A DNA stretch of 64,000 bases from NCBI RefSeq assembly GCF_038002225.1, contig NZ_JBBOCA010000001.1:1984001-2048000 (forward strand), read 5' to 3'. Each line of letters opens with the position of its first letter. Position 1 is the first letter of the stretch. This document shows, in pieces, positions 8,223 through 17,975 of this stretch. The notes beneath the pieces were generated by a model, which had not been told where the DNA came from, ran no database searches, and saw only the letters and a list, made by a program, of their open reading frames with translations. The translations under genes and the position numbers were made by a program. The DNA is from Paenibacillus sp. FSL R7-0204 (lineage in GTDB: Bacteria; Bacillota; Bacilli; Paenibacillales; Paenibacillaceae).

Positions 8223-8470
8223 TGAGGTCGTGCGAGCTGGATGTAATCGAAAAACCGATTAGATTTCGCCACGCGAGGTCGTGCGGGCTGGATGTAATCG
8301 AAAAACCGATTAGATTTCGCCACGCGAGGTCATGCGGGCTGGATGTAATCGAAAAACCGATTAGATTTCGCCACGCGAGGTCGTGCGGGCTGGATGTAAT
8401 CGAAAAACCGATTAGATTTCGCCACGTGAGGTCGTGCGGGCTGGATGTAATCGAAAAACCGATTACATTG
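8223..8470. repeat. Right part of the 51-bp hairpin array (five units)
   Basis: Five tandem units with hairpin centres at 8252.5, 8303.5, 8354.5, 8405.5 and 8456.5 (exactly 51 bp apart), ~95% identical. Each holds GTAATCG-AAAAAC-CGATTA. Units 1-4 end GATTAG, which breaks one pair of the longer stem; the last unit ends GATTAC and restores it, like the unit left of the IS. Because 51 is a multiple of three, one frame stays open through the array, but its translation is just the repeat. Confidence 0.95.
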
Positions 8471-8632
8471 GACTGGCGCGAGCGGCGTTTACAGGGAGCT
8501 CCGGACAAAGTTGCAACTTTGTTATACGGGCTAAGGAATTGGTATGTCGTCTCTGGGACACGGACCCTATACTGAAATCGACTGGCAAGAGACCAGAATT
8601 CAACAAGGTTCTACACGAGGGGGAATGTTCAG
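8471..8632. promoter_or_regulatory. Upstream region of the SLH-GH16 gene with an 18-bp palindrome
   Basis: The perfect palindrome ACAAAGTTGCAACTTTGT (8505-8522) sits 110 bp upstream of the start codon and is a good candidate operator for a dimeric regulator. No clear sigma-A promoter could be placed. The gene's GAGGGGGAA Shine-Dalgarno is at about 8618-8626. Confidence 0.55.
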
Positions 8633-11600
8633 ATGTACCGCAAAGGAATATCCAAGCTTCTGATCGCCGGGTTACTGCTGTCAGGGATTCAGCTTCCGGG
8701 AACTACAGGAATAGCGCAGGCAGATAACGGGAAAGACGCAGACAGGCTGTCTGCAAGTACAGGCTGGGCCGATGCAGCCCGGGCGGCAGGGTTCGCCGAT
8801 ATGAAGCAGCACTGGGCTTCATCCGCAGTGAACAGGCTGTCAGCCGCAGGAATTCTGCAGGGGGACGAAGCAGGACAATTCCGACCGGGACAAGCGGTTT
8901 CGCGGGCAGAGATGGCCGCCATTATCAGCCGCGTGTTCCGTTACGCGGATTCACGCAGCACTGTATTCAGTGATGTAAGCGCTTCTTCCTGGTATGGCAA
9001 GGATGTAAGCCGCGTGAATGCCGCAGGCGTTATTCAAGGCTACGCGGACGGCCGGTTCCAGCCGGGAGCGGCCGTCACCCGCCAGGAAGCTGTAACCATG
9101 CTGAGCCGGGCGTTCACGCTGGAGGCGGGCTCCCCGGGTGCGCTGGCTGCACAGTCAGATGCGGCAGCGGTCAGCAGCTATGCCCGGGAAGCCGTGAGTG
9201 CGATGCTGGATGCCGGTTACCTGCGCGGCGATGCGGACGGCAAGCTGAATCCGCAGGCGCAGATGACACGGGCGGAGCTGGCCGAGCTGCTGAGCCGGAT
9301 GGTCGGGTGGATCAGCTCCGGCGAGGGAAGCCAAAAGCTTGGAGCGGTGTCCGGCAATGTGATTGTCAACCGGGCGAATGTGCAGCTTGAAGGCGGAACC
9401 GTCAGCGGCAATCTCTACGTCACATCCGGAGCGGGAGAAGGGGAGGTTGCCTTCTCAGGCATCAAGGTGCAGGGAACGGCACATATCTCAGGAGGCGGTG
9501 ACCATTCGGTGGTGTTCCGCCAATCTACCCTGGGGCAGATCAAGCTGAATAAGCTTAGCACTCTGGTAAGGATGGTACTGGAGGATGGCAGTACCGCAGC
9601 GCGCATCGAATTGTTTAAGCCGGCGAAGGTGGAGATCGGAGCGGGCTCACGCGCAGAGACTGTACTCATCGGCGCAGGCGCTGCCGGATCAGAGATCGTG
9701 AGCCGGGGGCAGATCGGCCGGCTTGAGAACCAGGCGGACCGTGTACTGCTGAACGGCCAGGCACTCAAGACCGGCGAGACGCTTCGGGACTTGTCCGGCA
9801 CGGGAGCTACAGCGCAGGCAAGTGCCAGGGCTACCACTGCCCCGGCCCAAGCGGGCGGCGGAAGCGCAGGCAGTGGCACACCAACGCCAACCTCCACACT
9901 TTCACCTGCGACGCCGGTGCCGACAGCAACGCCTGCTGTCACCCCAACCCCAACGCCGGCTCCACCAACCCAGAACAATCCATGGGAGCTCGTCTGGAAT
10001 GACGAATTCGACGGCAAGACCATTGATGAGGGCAAATGGAATGTACAGGATACCGGCACGGTGTACAATAACGAGCTGGAATATTATCACCCGGACAATG
10101 CTTCGCTTAAGACAGAGAGCGGGCAGAGCGTACTGGAGCTGGAAGCCCGGAAGCAGGCTTACGGCGGCAAAAATTATACTTCAGCTAAGCTGACCTCCAA
10201 GATGAAGGGCGACTGGACCTACGGCAAATTCACCGTGCGGGCCAAGCTGCCGGTTCAGCAGGGGATGTGGCCAGCCATCTGGATGATGCCAACCGATGAT
10301 GAGACACAGTATGGACCTTGGCCGGGAAGCGGCGAGATGGACATTATGGAATTGACGGGACCCGTTGCCGGCAAGGCAGGAGCAGATTTGTATCCAAGAA
10401 CGGTCCATGGCTCGATTCACTATGACATTCCGCAAACTAGCCAGACCAAAACCTATGTATTGCCGGAAGGTCAGACCTTCGCTGATGATTATCACGACTT
10501 CACGCTGGAATGGCTTCCGGGCCTGATCCGTTATTATGTGGACGATAAAATGTATTTTGAGACGAGTGACTGGGGAACGATGGCGAAAGGCCAGCCGGAT
10601 TACTATACGTACCCTGCCCCGTTTGACCGGCCGTTCTATATGATTCTGAATCTGGCTGTGGGCGGGGACTGGCCGGGCGATCCGAAGGCCGACTTCAAGT
10701 CGGATAAAATGTATGTAGACTACGTACGGGTCTACAAATACAACAACCTGGATCAATGGCCGGATGTAACAGGGAAGCGGCCGGTAGATCCGGGACTGTC
10801 GACCCCGCAGCGTCCTGCCCTGGCAGACGGGAATCAGATCTACAACGGGGACTTCAAGGGTGCTGTAGAAGCCCAGGGTCAGCCGGAATATTGGGAATTG
10901 ATTGCGAATGAGGGCGGAAGCGGAGCCGTCTCCGTCATTGAGGATCAGGATAAGGGCAAAGCGGTGAAGGTTGCTGTCCATGAGGCCGGAACCAAGAACT
11001 ACTCCATTCAGCTTGCACAGAAGCCGCTGCTGCTGGAGAGGGACAAAGCCTACAAGGTAACCTTCGATGCCAAAGCGGACGCAGCCCGGCCGCTGATGAG
11101 CAAGCTGACCGAATTCGGCGGCGGATGGACGGCGTATTCCGGGGAGCGTAATTTCCAGCTTACAACGGACTGGCAGCCGTATGAGTACAGCTTTACGATG
11201 GCCAAGGCTTCGGACAATAATGCCCGCTTTGAGTTCAACCTGGGTCTGAACAACATATCTGCCTACTTCGCGAATGTAAGGGTGGTAGAGATAGAGGCGC
11301 CGCCGGTAGTACGCACTCCGCTTGCAGACGGCAACCTGATCTATAACGGAGGCTTCGATCTGGGAGAAGCACGGCTTGGATATTGGAGCTTTGCCGTTAA
11401 GCAGGGCTCGGAAGCAGCGGCGAAGGCCAGTGTAACTAATACACTTGCTCTGCCGATGATGAAGCGGGAGTTCCGCTCGGACGTGAAGAAGGCCGGAGGA
11501 TCGCCGGAGGATGTGACGCTGACCCAGGCAGGAATTCCTGTGTCCGCAGCAGCCGTCTACCAGCTTGCCTTCGATGCGAGATCGGCCGAGGCGCAGCCGC

Positions 11601-13180
11601 TTGGCATTAAGCTGGCAAGCAGCGGTGGACAGACGGTCTACCCTGACGGAACCACCTTCACTCTGACACCGGAGTGGAAGAGCTATACAGCAGAGATTGA
11701 GCTGTCCGGCGGGTCCGGCACGGAAGCTGCGTTATCATTCCTTCTGGGCGCGGCTGCGGGGCAGACCGAGATTGACAATGTGCGTCTCGTACGGATGACC
11801 GATCCGCCTGTGCTCACTAACTACCTGCATCTGAGGGGAGACCAGTTCTGGAGAGCCTCGGGAACCGGTCTGATTCCAAGCGGTGAAGGCGGCAAGGATA
11901 TCACGGATATGGATAAGGGCGACTATGTGGAATACAAGGTGGTACTGCCTCAGGCAGGCAGCATTGTTCCGGTAACCCGCGTATCCAGTGTGCGCGCCGA
12001 TTCGGAGCTTATGCTGTCAGTGCTGGATGCCGGCAAGCAGAATGTAGTAACGGAATCTGTCTACAGCACGGCAGTTGGCGATACCGGAGGGCTTCAGTCC
12101 TACCGGGCGATCGTTGGAACCCCGCTTGCGCTGCCTGCGGGAAGCTATTACATCCGTCTTGGCGGCAGCGGCTACAATCTGGCCTGGCTGGATCTGTCCC
12201 GCGAGCTGGTGGTGAACGGCAGCTTCAAGGACGCTTCCACCGACAACTGGACGCTGTTCAAGAAGGACTGGGATGACAATGATCCGGGGAAGAGCACTGT
12301 AATGAAGGCTGTGTATGGAGAACTGCAGGTTAGCCTCGGCGGAACGGGAACGGAGGCGTGGCATGCACAGGTGAAGCAACCGGGCATCCCGGTAGAGCAG
12401 GGCAAGAAATATCTGCTGCGCTTCGATGCGGATGCTTCGGTGGCCCGGGATATTAGAGCGCTGGTTCAGCGAGACGGTTCAACCGATGATATCTGGACTC
12501 CTTATCTGGAACAGGAGCTGAGACTCACCGAAGCCGGAGAACATTATGAATATCTATTCACTGCCCCGGCAACGGATTCCGCAGCGGTGCTCCAGTTCAG
12601 TCTGGGCAAGATCACCGAAGAGCTCGGAGCGCACGCGGTCAACCTGAGCAATATCTCCTTGATTCAGGTAAGCCCGGTGCTGGATGGTGAGGCTTACGGG
12701 GAGAATCTGATTCCAAACGGCGATTTCTCGGCGCCGCTTAAGGGCTGGAGCAGCTACTCCTCCGACAACGGAGAGTTAGCTATTGACAATGTGGATGGCG
12801 CGCTGCAGATCAAGGTGGGCTCCACGGGAACGAACACCTGGGACCGGCAGGTCTTTTATGAGGGAGTCGCTTACAACGAAGGCAATCATTATACACTTAC
12901 CTTCAAGGCCAAGGCATCGGCTGAACGCAAAATGAATATCAGCATCGGCTGGCTGGATGTAGCGGACAATTACAAATGGCACGGATATACGAGCAAAATT
13001 GTTGATCTGGGCAGCGAATATCAGGAATATACCGTAGAATTCGATGTCGCCGGGGGCAGTACCTCCATCGGCCGTATTTCATTCGAGCTGGGGGATATCA
13101 AGGATGGCGGCACCGGGCATCTGACGGTGGACGTGGATGATATCGTGCTCACGAATAACGGAACAGCAACTGCACCTTAA
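8633..13180 (+). CDS. S-layer-anchored GH16 beta-glucanase with carbohydrate-binding modules
   Basis: A 1515-aa secreted, wall-bound enzyme. In order: signal peptide (~1-30), three SLH domains (~53-225, each with the FxDxxxHWA / GxxxGY-DGRFxP pattern), a beta-rich segment (~230-385) with solenoid-like repeats, a TPTPTS-type Pro/Thr linker (~410-445), and the GH16 domain (~450-715) with catalytic motif GEMDIMEL (E568 and E573). After that come four CBM4/9-like modules, each opening with an NGxF motif (NGDF, NGGF, NGSF, NGDF), with a CBM6-like module between the second and third. GH16 enzymes with EMDIMEL are usually endo-beta-1,3 (laminarin) or 1,3-1,4 glucanases. SLH domains bind pyruvylated wall polymer, so the enzyme stays on the cell and feeds sugars to it. 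The GH94 gene downstream fits that role. The laminarinase call is inferred from motif and context. Confidence 0.93.
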   Translation: MYRKGISKLLIAGLLLSGIQLPGTTGIAQADNGKDADRLSASTGWADAARAAGFADMKQHWASSAVNRLSAAGILQGDEAGQFRPGQAVSRAEMAAIISRVFRYADSRSTVFSDVSASSWYGKDVSRVNAAGVIQGYADGRFQPGAAVTRQEAVTMLSRAFTLEAGSPGALAAQSDAAAVSSYAREAVSAMLDAGYLRGDADGKLNPQAQMTRAELAELLSRMVGWISSGEGSQKLGAVSGNVIVNRANVQLEGGTVSGNLYVTSGAGEGEVAFSGIKVQGTAHISGGGDHSVVFRQSTLGQIKLNKLSTLVRMVLEDGSTAARIELFKPAKVEIGAGSRAETVLIGAGAAGSEIVSRGQIGRLENQADRVLLNGQALKTGETLRDLSGTGATAQASARATTAPAQAGGGSAGSGTPTPTSTLSPATPVPTATPAVTPTPTPAPPTQNNPWELVWNDEFDGKTIDEGKWNVQDTGTVYNNELEYYHPDNASLKTESGQSVLELEARKQAYGGKNYTSAKLTSKMKGDWTYGKFTVRAKLPVQQGMWPAIWMMPTDDETQYGPWPGSGEMDIMELTGPVAGKAGADLYPRTVHGSIHYDIPQTSQTKTYVLPEGQTFADDYHDFTLEWLPGLIRYYVDDKMYFETSDWGTMAKGQPDYYTYPAPFDRPFYMILNLAVGGDWPGDPKADFKSDKMYVDYVRVYKYNNLDQWPDVTGKRPVDPGLSTPQRPALADGNQIYNGDFKGAVEAQGQPEYWELIANEGGSGAVSVIEDQDKGKAVKVAVHEAGTKNYSIQLAQKPLLLERDKAYKVTFDAKADAARPLMSKLTEFGGGWTAYSGERNFQLTTDWQPYEYSFTMAKASDNNARFEFNLGLNNISAYFANVRVVEIEAPPVVRTPLADGNLIYNGGFDLGEARLGYWSFAVKQGSEAAAKASVTNTLALPMMKREFRSDVKKAGGSPEDVTLTQAGIPVSAAAVYQLAFDARSAEAQPLGIKLASSGGQTVYPDGTTFTLTPEWKSYTAEIELSGGSGTEAALSFLLGAAAGQTEIDNVRLVRMTDPPVLTNYLHLRGDQFWRASGTGLIPSGEGGKDITDMDKGDYVEYKVVLPQAGSIVPVTRVSSVRADSELMLSVLDAGKQNVVTESVYSTAVGDTGGLQSYRAIVGTPLALPAGSYYIRLGGSGYNLAWLDLSRELVVNGSFKDASTDNWTLFKKDWDDNDPGKSTVMKAVYGELQVSLGGTGTEAWHAQVKQPGIPVEQGKKYLLRFDADASVARDIRALVQRDGSTDDIWTPYLEQELRLTEAGEHYEYLFTAPATDSAAVLQFSLGKITEELGAHAVNLSNISLIQVSPVLDGEAYGENLIPNGDFSAPLKGWSSYSSDNGELAIDNVDGALQIKVGSTGTNTWDRQVFYEGVAYNEGNHYTLTFKAKASAERKMNISIGWLDVADNYKWHGYTSKIVDLGSEYQEYTVEFDVAGGSTSIGRISFELGDIKDGGTGHLTVDVDDIVLTNNGTATAP

Positions 13181-13263
13181 GCACCTTGAACATGCTTTGG
13201 ATTTTGTTATTCAGGCTTACGATTTGGTATTTAGACTGGGCGCAGACACTTCTATAATTATTA

Positions 13264-13291
13264 CATGGAGGACGGGCAACCGTTCTCCATG
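13264..13291. other. Hairpin between the GH16 and GH94 genes
   Basis: The sequence can fold as CATGGAG plus ACGG pairing with CCGT plus CTCCATG around a GCAA loop. There is no T-run after it, so it is not a standard terminator; an mRNA-stability or processing hairpin between co-transcribed genes is possible. Confidence 0.5.
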
Positions 13292-13388
13292 CTTGTTCAG
13301 AACTTCCCCCAATTCTTCAGCCTAATGAGTATACATAACAGGGAATGAGTATCGTCCAACAGAAAACAGGAAAAGAGGAGAACCATTC

Positions 13389-16358
13389 ATGATGCTGAAA
13401 TTCAATACCGCAAGAGCGGCGGTTGCTTCGCCTGAGGATATCCTGAGACAGGCATTCGCAGACCGGATAGACAAGGGCGGCCGGCTAAGTGCCGTCTTCA
13501 CGGATTCCCAGTGCATCGGAGCTGTTGGTGTAGCCGGCCTTCCGCTCCGGCTGCCTGCCATTCAGGAGCTGCTGAAGCTCCCGGAAGTGGCAGCGCTGCT
13601 GCCGAAGGAGGCTGGCACTTCCGCGCTGTTCACCGTGAATGATACAGGTAAGGCACTATCCCTGCATATCCGCCATGCGGGAAGACAGGAACAGGCAAAA
13701 GCGATACCGGAGGCGGCTGCAAGAGCGGCGCTGGTGCAGCTTCAGGCTGCGCCGGGCTGGGCTGGTGCCCTTAACGCTGAAGGCGAGCATGTGATTGACC
13801 TGCACTCCCCCGTTCCAGGTCCGCACTTCGCGGTCAACCTGCTGCTGGGCAACCGTCTGGAGTTCCCTCATCCGCTCCAGACTACACCGAAGAGCGTGGT
13901 AGACCGCCTTGGCGGCGGCAGCTTCCGTTCCCATGCGGCTACCCAGGTACTGGCGACCCGCTGGGATATGCGCCAGGAGGAGAACGGCTTCCCGGCCAAC
14001 CGTCAATTCTATCTGTTCGAGGACGGGAAGCAGATCTTCTATTCCGCAGATCCGGGCGGAGAAGGCGTTGAATCAGCGGTCTGCCGCCATTCGCAGAATG
14101 TAACCATCATCACGTACCGCCTGTCCGGCGGACTTGAGATCACGCGTACGATCTTCATTCTGCCGCATGCTGAAGGTCTGCCGCTGGCGACCGAGATGCA
14201 GCGGGTTACGATTATGAACCATGGAGAGAGCAGCCGCCAGCTTCGTCTGGTGTATACGGGCATGTTCGGCTCGGCAGCACCGGGCGCTCTGTTCGAGGAT
14301 GTGCTGTATAGCAATGTTATTATGCAAGGCGGCGTATTGCAGGACGCTGCTGGTGCCGTGGCTGCAATCAGCCCCGACTACTACCCGGAAGGCGGGCGCC
14401 ATGATCTGCGCTTCCACACGATGATTATCCACGGGGAAGACGGACCGGTGCTCCCGCGCGAATATTGCGTCAGCTACAACGAGTTCGTCGGCACCGGCTC
14501 GCTCCACCGACCATCCGGCGCGCTGAAGCTGAGCAGCATTCTGCACCGCAAGGGCCCGGGCTTCTTCGCGGTAGCGGGGGAGATTCAGGTTGCTGCCGGA
14601 GCCTCGGCAGCGGTTGACCAGCTGACGGGCCTTGTCTCCGACAAGAGCGGTGCTACCTGGAGCGATACGGTACTGGAGGAAGAAGTAGGTGCATTGATCG
14701 CCCGCTTCACAAGCCGCAGCGCGGCCGAAGAAGCCTTGGCACAATCCCTGAAGTTTGTGCGGAATTACTCCAGGTTCCTGCAGGTATCCTCCGGGGACGC
14801 GGATTTCGACCAGTTCGTGAACCGTAACCTGCCTTTTCAGGTGCTCTACCAGAGCTTTGTCTCCCGCTCCTTCTGTCAGACCCAGAAGGGCTACCGGGAG
14901 ATCGGCTTCCGTGAAATTCAGGATATGTATGCCTCGATGTATTATTTCGTCGGGATGGGCCGGGGCGGCCTCGTCAAGAGCCTGCTGAAAGAATGGACCA
15001 GCATGGTCTTCGAGCTGGGGTATGCGTATCACAATTTCTTCTGGGCCGGCAAAGAGCCGGGCAAATGGTCCGATGATGCGCTATGGCTGATCCAGGCTGT
15101 CTACCGTTATGTCATGCTGACCGGGGATGCGGAGTTCCTGGATGAGTCTTGTCCGGTAGCAGGAACGGATACCGAACGGCCGGTATTCGAGACCCTGAAG
15201 GCGATTATTGTCTATTCCGGACAGATCTCAATCGGACGCCACGGCCTGCCGCTGCTCGACTTTGCAGACTGGAACGACTGTCTGAAGCTCGATGACACCT
15301 ACCTGAACGGCCCGGCCAAGGAAGCGCTCTACCGGAAGCAGCTGGAGGCCGGCGGTGTCTTCGGGGATTCGCTGGAGAGTGATTATTCCGAGAGCGTCAT
15401 GAACGCCTTCCTTCTCAAGGTGGCGGTCGATGAATTGTCCACCCTGGCCGCCCGCAAAGGCGAGCAGGCGTATGCAGATGAGCTGACGGTCTTCGGAGCC
15501 AAACTGCGCGAACGCATCCAGAAGCATGCCTGGAAGGGAGATTTCTTCGCCCGAGTGCTGTTCAACCGCTACCCGAACGGAGAATATACGTATCTCGGCG
15601 CTGCCGGGGACGGAATGTCCTCCGATCCGGCGAAGGACGGCTCGTATTTCCTGAATTCGTTCAGCTGGAGCATTCTGGCCGGCTGTGCGGATGAGAATCA
15701 GATTGCGGTGATGCTGGACACCATGAAGGCGCATCTGATGACGCCTTACGGCATGAAGCTAGTCTCGCCGGTGGCGCTGGGCCGGGTATCCACGCACACG
15801 GCATCGGATGAATACTTCCCGGGTGACCGCGAGAACGGCGGCGTATTCAAGCATGCCTGCATGATGGCTGCTGCGGCTATGTTCAAGGGAGCCAAGGAAG
15901 TATCCAGCCCGGATCTGGCTGCTGAGCTTTGCCGCCTGGGGTACTGGCTGCTGGACCGGATTATGCCGTTCAAGACGATGGATGATCCGTTTGCCGTCTG
16001 CGGAAATCCGCGGTTCTGCACCCAATACAACAATAGCGAGACTGGTGAGAACATCGGCCCGATGCTTAGCGGCACCTCGACCTGGCTCACCCTCTCGCTG
16101 ATGGAAGCGCTGGGTATTGAATATACGGAGCAGGGCATAGCACTGAGTCCGGTGCTGCGGGAAGAGCAGACGGAGCTTACCTATACCTTGAAGCTGGGCA
16201 GCTCATCCTACCGGATTCAGGTCCGCAAGCCGGAGGGCTTCCACCGCATGCAGGACGGGGCGGCCCGCCTGACGCTGGACGGCCGGGTACTGGAGGACGG
16301 CTTGGTACCGGCCGTAGATGACGGCTTCGCCCATGAGGTAGAGCTTATCTTCGCGTAA
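13389..16358 (+). CDS. GH94-type glycoside phosphorylase (probable beta-glucan oligosaccharide phosphorylase)
   Basis: A 989-aa protein without a signal peptide, so cytoplasmic. The C-terminal (alpha/alpha)6 barrel shows GH94-like landmarks: YREIGFREIQDMYASMYYFVG, WSDDALWLIQAVYRYV, the catalytic-acid block DFADWNDCLKL (about residue 627), and PYGMKLVSPVALGRV. GH94 enzymes cleave beta-linked disaccharides or oligosaccharides with phosphate to give a sugar-1-phosphate, saving ATP. It lies 200 nt downstream of the surface GH16 enzyme, so laminaribiose or a longer beta-1,3-glucan oligomer is the best-guess substrate; cellobiose or beta-1,2-glucan cannot be excluded. Its length is nearer to the longer, oligosaccharide-active GH94 members than to cellobiose phosphorylase. 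The AAAGAGGAG Shine-Dalgarno supports the start. Confidence 0.8.
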   Translation: MMLKFNTARAAVASPEDILRQAFADRIDKGGRLSAVFTDSQCIGAVGVAGLPLRLPAIQELLKLPEVAALLPKEAGTSALFTVNDTGKALSLHIRHAGRQEQAKAIPEAAARAALVQLQAAPGWAGALNAEGEHVIDLHSPVPGPHFAVNLLLGNRLEFPHPLQTTPKSVVDRLGGGSFRSHAATQVLATRWDMRQEENGFPANRQFYLFEDGKQIFYSADPGGEGVESAVCRHSQNVTIITYRLSGGLEITRTIFILPHAEGLPLATEMQRVTIMNHGESSRQLRLVYTGMFGSAAPGALFEDVLYSNVIMQGGVLQDAAGAVAAISPDYYPEGGRHDLRFHTMIIHGEDGPVLPREYCVSYNEFVGTGSLHRPSGALKLSSILHRKGPGFFAVAGEIQVAAGASAAVDQLTGLVSDKSGATWSDTVLEEEVGALIARFTSRSAAEEALAQSLKFVRNYSRFLQVSSGDADFDQFVNRNLPFQVLYQSFVSRSFCQTQKGYREIGFREIQDMYASMYYFVGMGRGGLVKSLLKEWTSMVFELGYAYHNFFWAGKEPGKWSDDALWLIQAVYRYVMLTGDAEFLDESCPVAGTDTERPVFETLKAIIVYSGQISIGRHGLPLLDFADWNDCLKLDDTYLNGPAKEALYRKQLEAGGVFGDSLESDYSESVMNAFLLKVAVDELSTLAARKGEQAYADELTVFGAKLRERIQKHAWKGDFFARVLFNRYPNGEYTYLGAAGDGMSSDPAKDGSYFLNSFSWSILAGCADENQIAVMLDTMKAHLMTPYGMKLVSPVALGRVSTHTASDEYFPGDRENGGVFKHACMMAAAAMFKGAKEVSSPDLAAELCRLGYWLLDRIMPFKTMDDPFAVCGNPRFCTQYNNSETGENIGPMLSGTSTWLTLSLMEALGIEYTEQGIALSPVLREEQTELTYTLKLGSSSYRIQVRKPEGFHRMQDGAARLTLDGRVLEDGLVPAVDDGFAHEVELIFA

Positions 16359-16367
16359 CTGACGGAA

Positions 16368-17975
16368 TTACAGCGCCCGGTCACGGTATTCATGCGGGGT
16401 CATCCCCGCATATTCCTTGAAGAGCTTAATGAAATAATGGGCGTTGGAGTACCCGAGCTCCGAGGAAACTTCATAAATTTTGAGCGGCGTATGGATAAGC
16501 AGATACGCCGCTTTTTCCATCTTTACCTGACTGATATAGTCGCTGATGCGCTTGCCGGTCTCCAGCTTGTACATTTTGGAGAGATAGACCGGATGCATCT
16601 GGACATGGTCGGCGATGGCCTGTAGGGAGACATAGTGCAGATTGCGGTTGATATACTCATGTACCTTGCCGATCAGCACGGTCCGGCTGTTCCGCCGTTC
16701 GGAATCCGTATGCCCTCTCAGCAGAAGGATAACCTCCATGGCCCACTCCCGCAGCTTGTCCGGCGTCTGAAAGGGAGCCTGCTCCAGCAGCGGATTGCCG
16801 ACAATCTCGCTCAGCAGCTTATTATTCTTGTGGGCGAAGTAATAGAAGGCCGTCTCCAAGTGCAGGCGGGCTTCATGGATATGCTCCAATGACCGCTCGG
16901 GACTGTCAAGCAGCTCCGAGATGATAGCGTTCAGCTTGTCTTCAATGCCCTGCCAGTTGTTCGCTTCGAACATGTGGAACAGCAGCGGAGGCTCATACAG
17001 CGGCTGGAGAATCTCCACGGGCTGGGAGCTGTTGTTATCCGTAGTATCGAGATAGATGCCGGTCTCGCTGCCGATATGCTGGCGGATCGCGGAGATGGCA
17101 GATTGATAGAGAGTGTAGACCTGATCCGGGAAGCCGCCCCAGCCGGTGGTCACCACGGACAGGCCGCCTCCCATCAGGGTGCTGACATGATTCTGCAGCT
17201 GATAGGCAGCCTGGGCCACCTCATTTCCCGGATTGCCGCCGTGTTCAAGATCCTCCCTGGGCTGCAGCAGGAATACGAGATAATCATGCACATCCTTGCA
17301 GGACCAGATCAGGAACCGGTCCTGGAACAGCTCCTGGGCGATGTTAATGATCGCATATTCGAACAGCAGCATGCTGTGCATATCCTGGCGCCGGAAGAAT
17401 TCCTCGGGACGGACCACGGCCAGACAGACCGGCAGCCCGGCCCTGAACGGCAGGTCGAACTGGTCCAGCCGCTCCTGGAGCTGCGGCCCGGGCAGCTTCC
17501 GTCCCTGCAGCAGCTCCCCGAGCAGGCGGTCCCGCAGGATCGGCAGATGCTCGCGGAAGGTCTGCATCGTCCGCTGGTGGGAGGACCAGGCCTCCCAGTC
17601 ACTGCGCAGCTTCTCCTGCAGCTTACCGATGACGGCGATCAGCTGATCGTTCGCTATCGGCTTAAGCAGATAGGCGCTGGCCTGCTCTTCAATAGCCTTG
17701 CGGGCATATTCAAACTCCGCATAGCCGGTCAGCATCACCACCCGGATATGCTTCCAGCGCTTGCGGATGGCGGCAATCAGCTCGGTGCCGGACAGCTCCG
17801 GCATATTGATATCTGTGACTACAATATCGATGGGATGACGCTGGAGCAGCTCCAGCGCCTCATACCCGGAATAAGCTTTGTGGACCTGTCCGAAGCCCAT
17901 CTCCGCCCAGGGAATTGAAATGGACAGATCATCGACCACATAGGGTTCATCGTCAACCAATAGGATTTGGTGCAT
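16368..17975 (-). CDS. YesN-type response regulator with AraC DNA-binding domain
   Basis: A 535-aa regulator. The receiver domain (1-120) shows LLVDDEP, the phospho-acceptor block DIVVTDINMPELSG (D55) and the lysine in YLLKPIAND. The long middle (~130-420) is the sensor-like spacer of the YesN group, and the C-terminal ~100 residues are a double helix-turn-helix AraC domain (ADHVQMHPVYLSKMYKLETG, then YEVSSELGYSNAHYFIKLFKEYAGMTPHEYR). It overlaps the end of its kinase gene by 23 nt and converges on the GH94 gene. The position suggests control of the beta-glucan block; direct targets are not shown. Confidence 0.93.
   Translation of the reverse strand: MHQILLVDDEPYVVDDLSISIPWAEMGFGQVHKAYSGYEALELLQRHPIDIVVTDINMPELSGTELIAAIRKRWKHIRVVMLTGYAEFEYARKAIEEQASAYLLKPIANDQLIAVIGKLQEKLRSDWEAWSSHQRTMQTFREHLPILRDRLLGELLQGRKLPGPQLQERLDQFDLPFRAGLPVCLAVVRPEEFFRRQDMHSMLLFEYAIINIAQELFQDRFLIWSCKDVHDYLVFLLQPREDLEHGGNPGNEVAQAAYQLQNHVSTLMGGGLSVVTTGWGGFPDQVYTLYQSAISAIRQHIGSETGIYLDTTDNNSSQPVEILQPLYEPPLLFHMFEANNWQGIEDKLNAIISELLDSPERSLEHIHEARLHLETAFYYFAHKNNKLLSEIVGNPLLEQAPFQTPDKLREWAMEVILLLRGHTDSERRNSRTVLIGKVHEYINRNLHYVSLQAIADHVQMHPVYLSKMYKLETGKRISDYISQVKMEKAAYLLIHTPLKIYEVSSELGYSNAHYFIKLFKEYAGMTPHEYRDRAL

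Noticed and set aside
6786-8470. CRISPR array
   Set aside because: The spacer-like parts are themselves repeated, the units are contiguous 51-mers, and no cas genes are present.
8213-8575. Open frames through the 51-bp array (a 120-aa repeat protein forward, a 182-aa one reverse)
   Set aside because: The unit is 51 bp, a multiple of three, so frames stay open automatically. Neither has a ribosome-binding site nor coding-like variation; the palindrome explains the repeat.
13264-13291. Terminator between the GH16 and GH94 genes
   Set aside because: The stem is good but there is no T-run, so read-through co-transcription is more likely.
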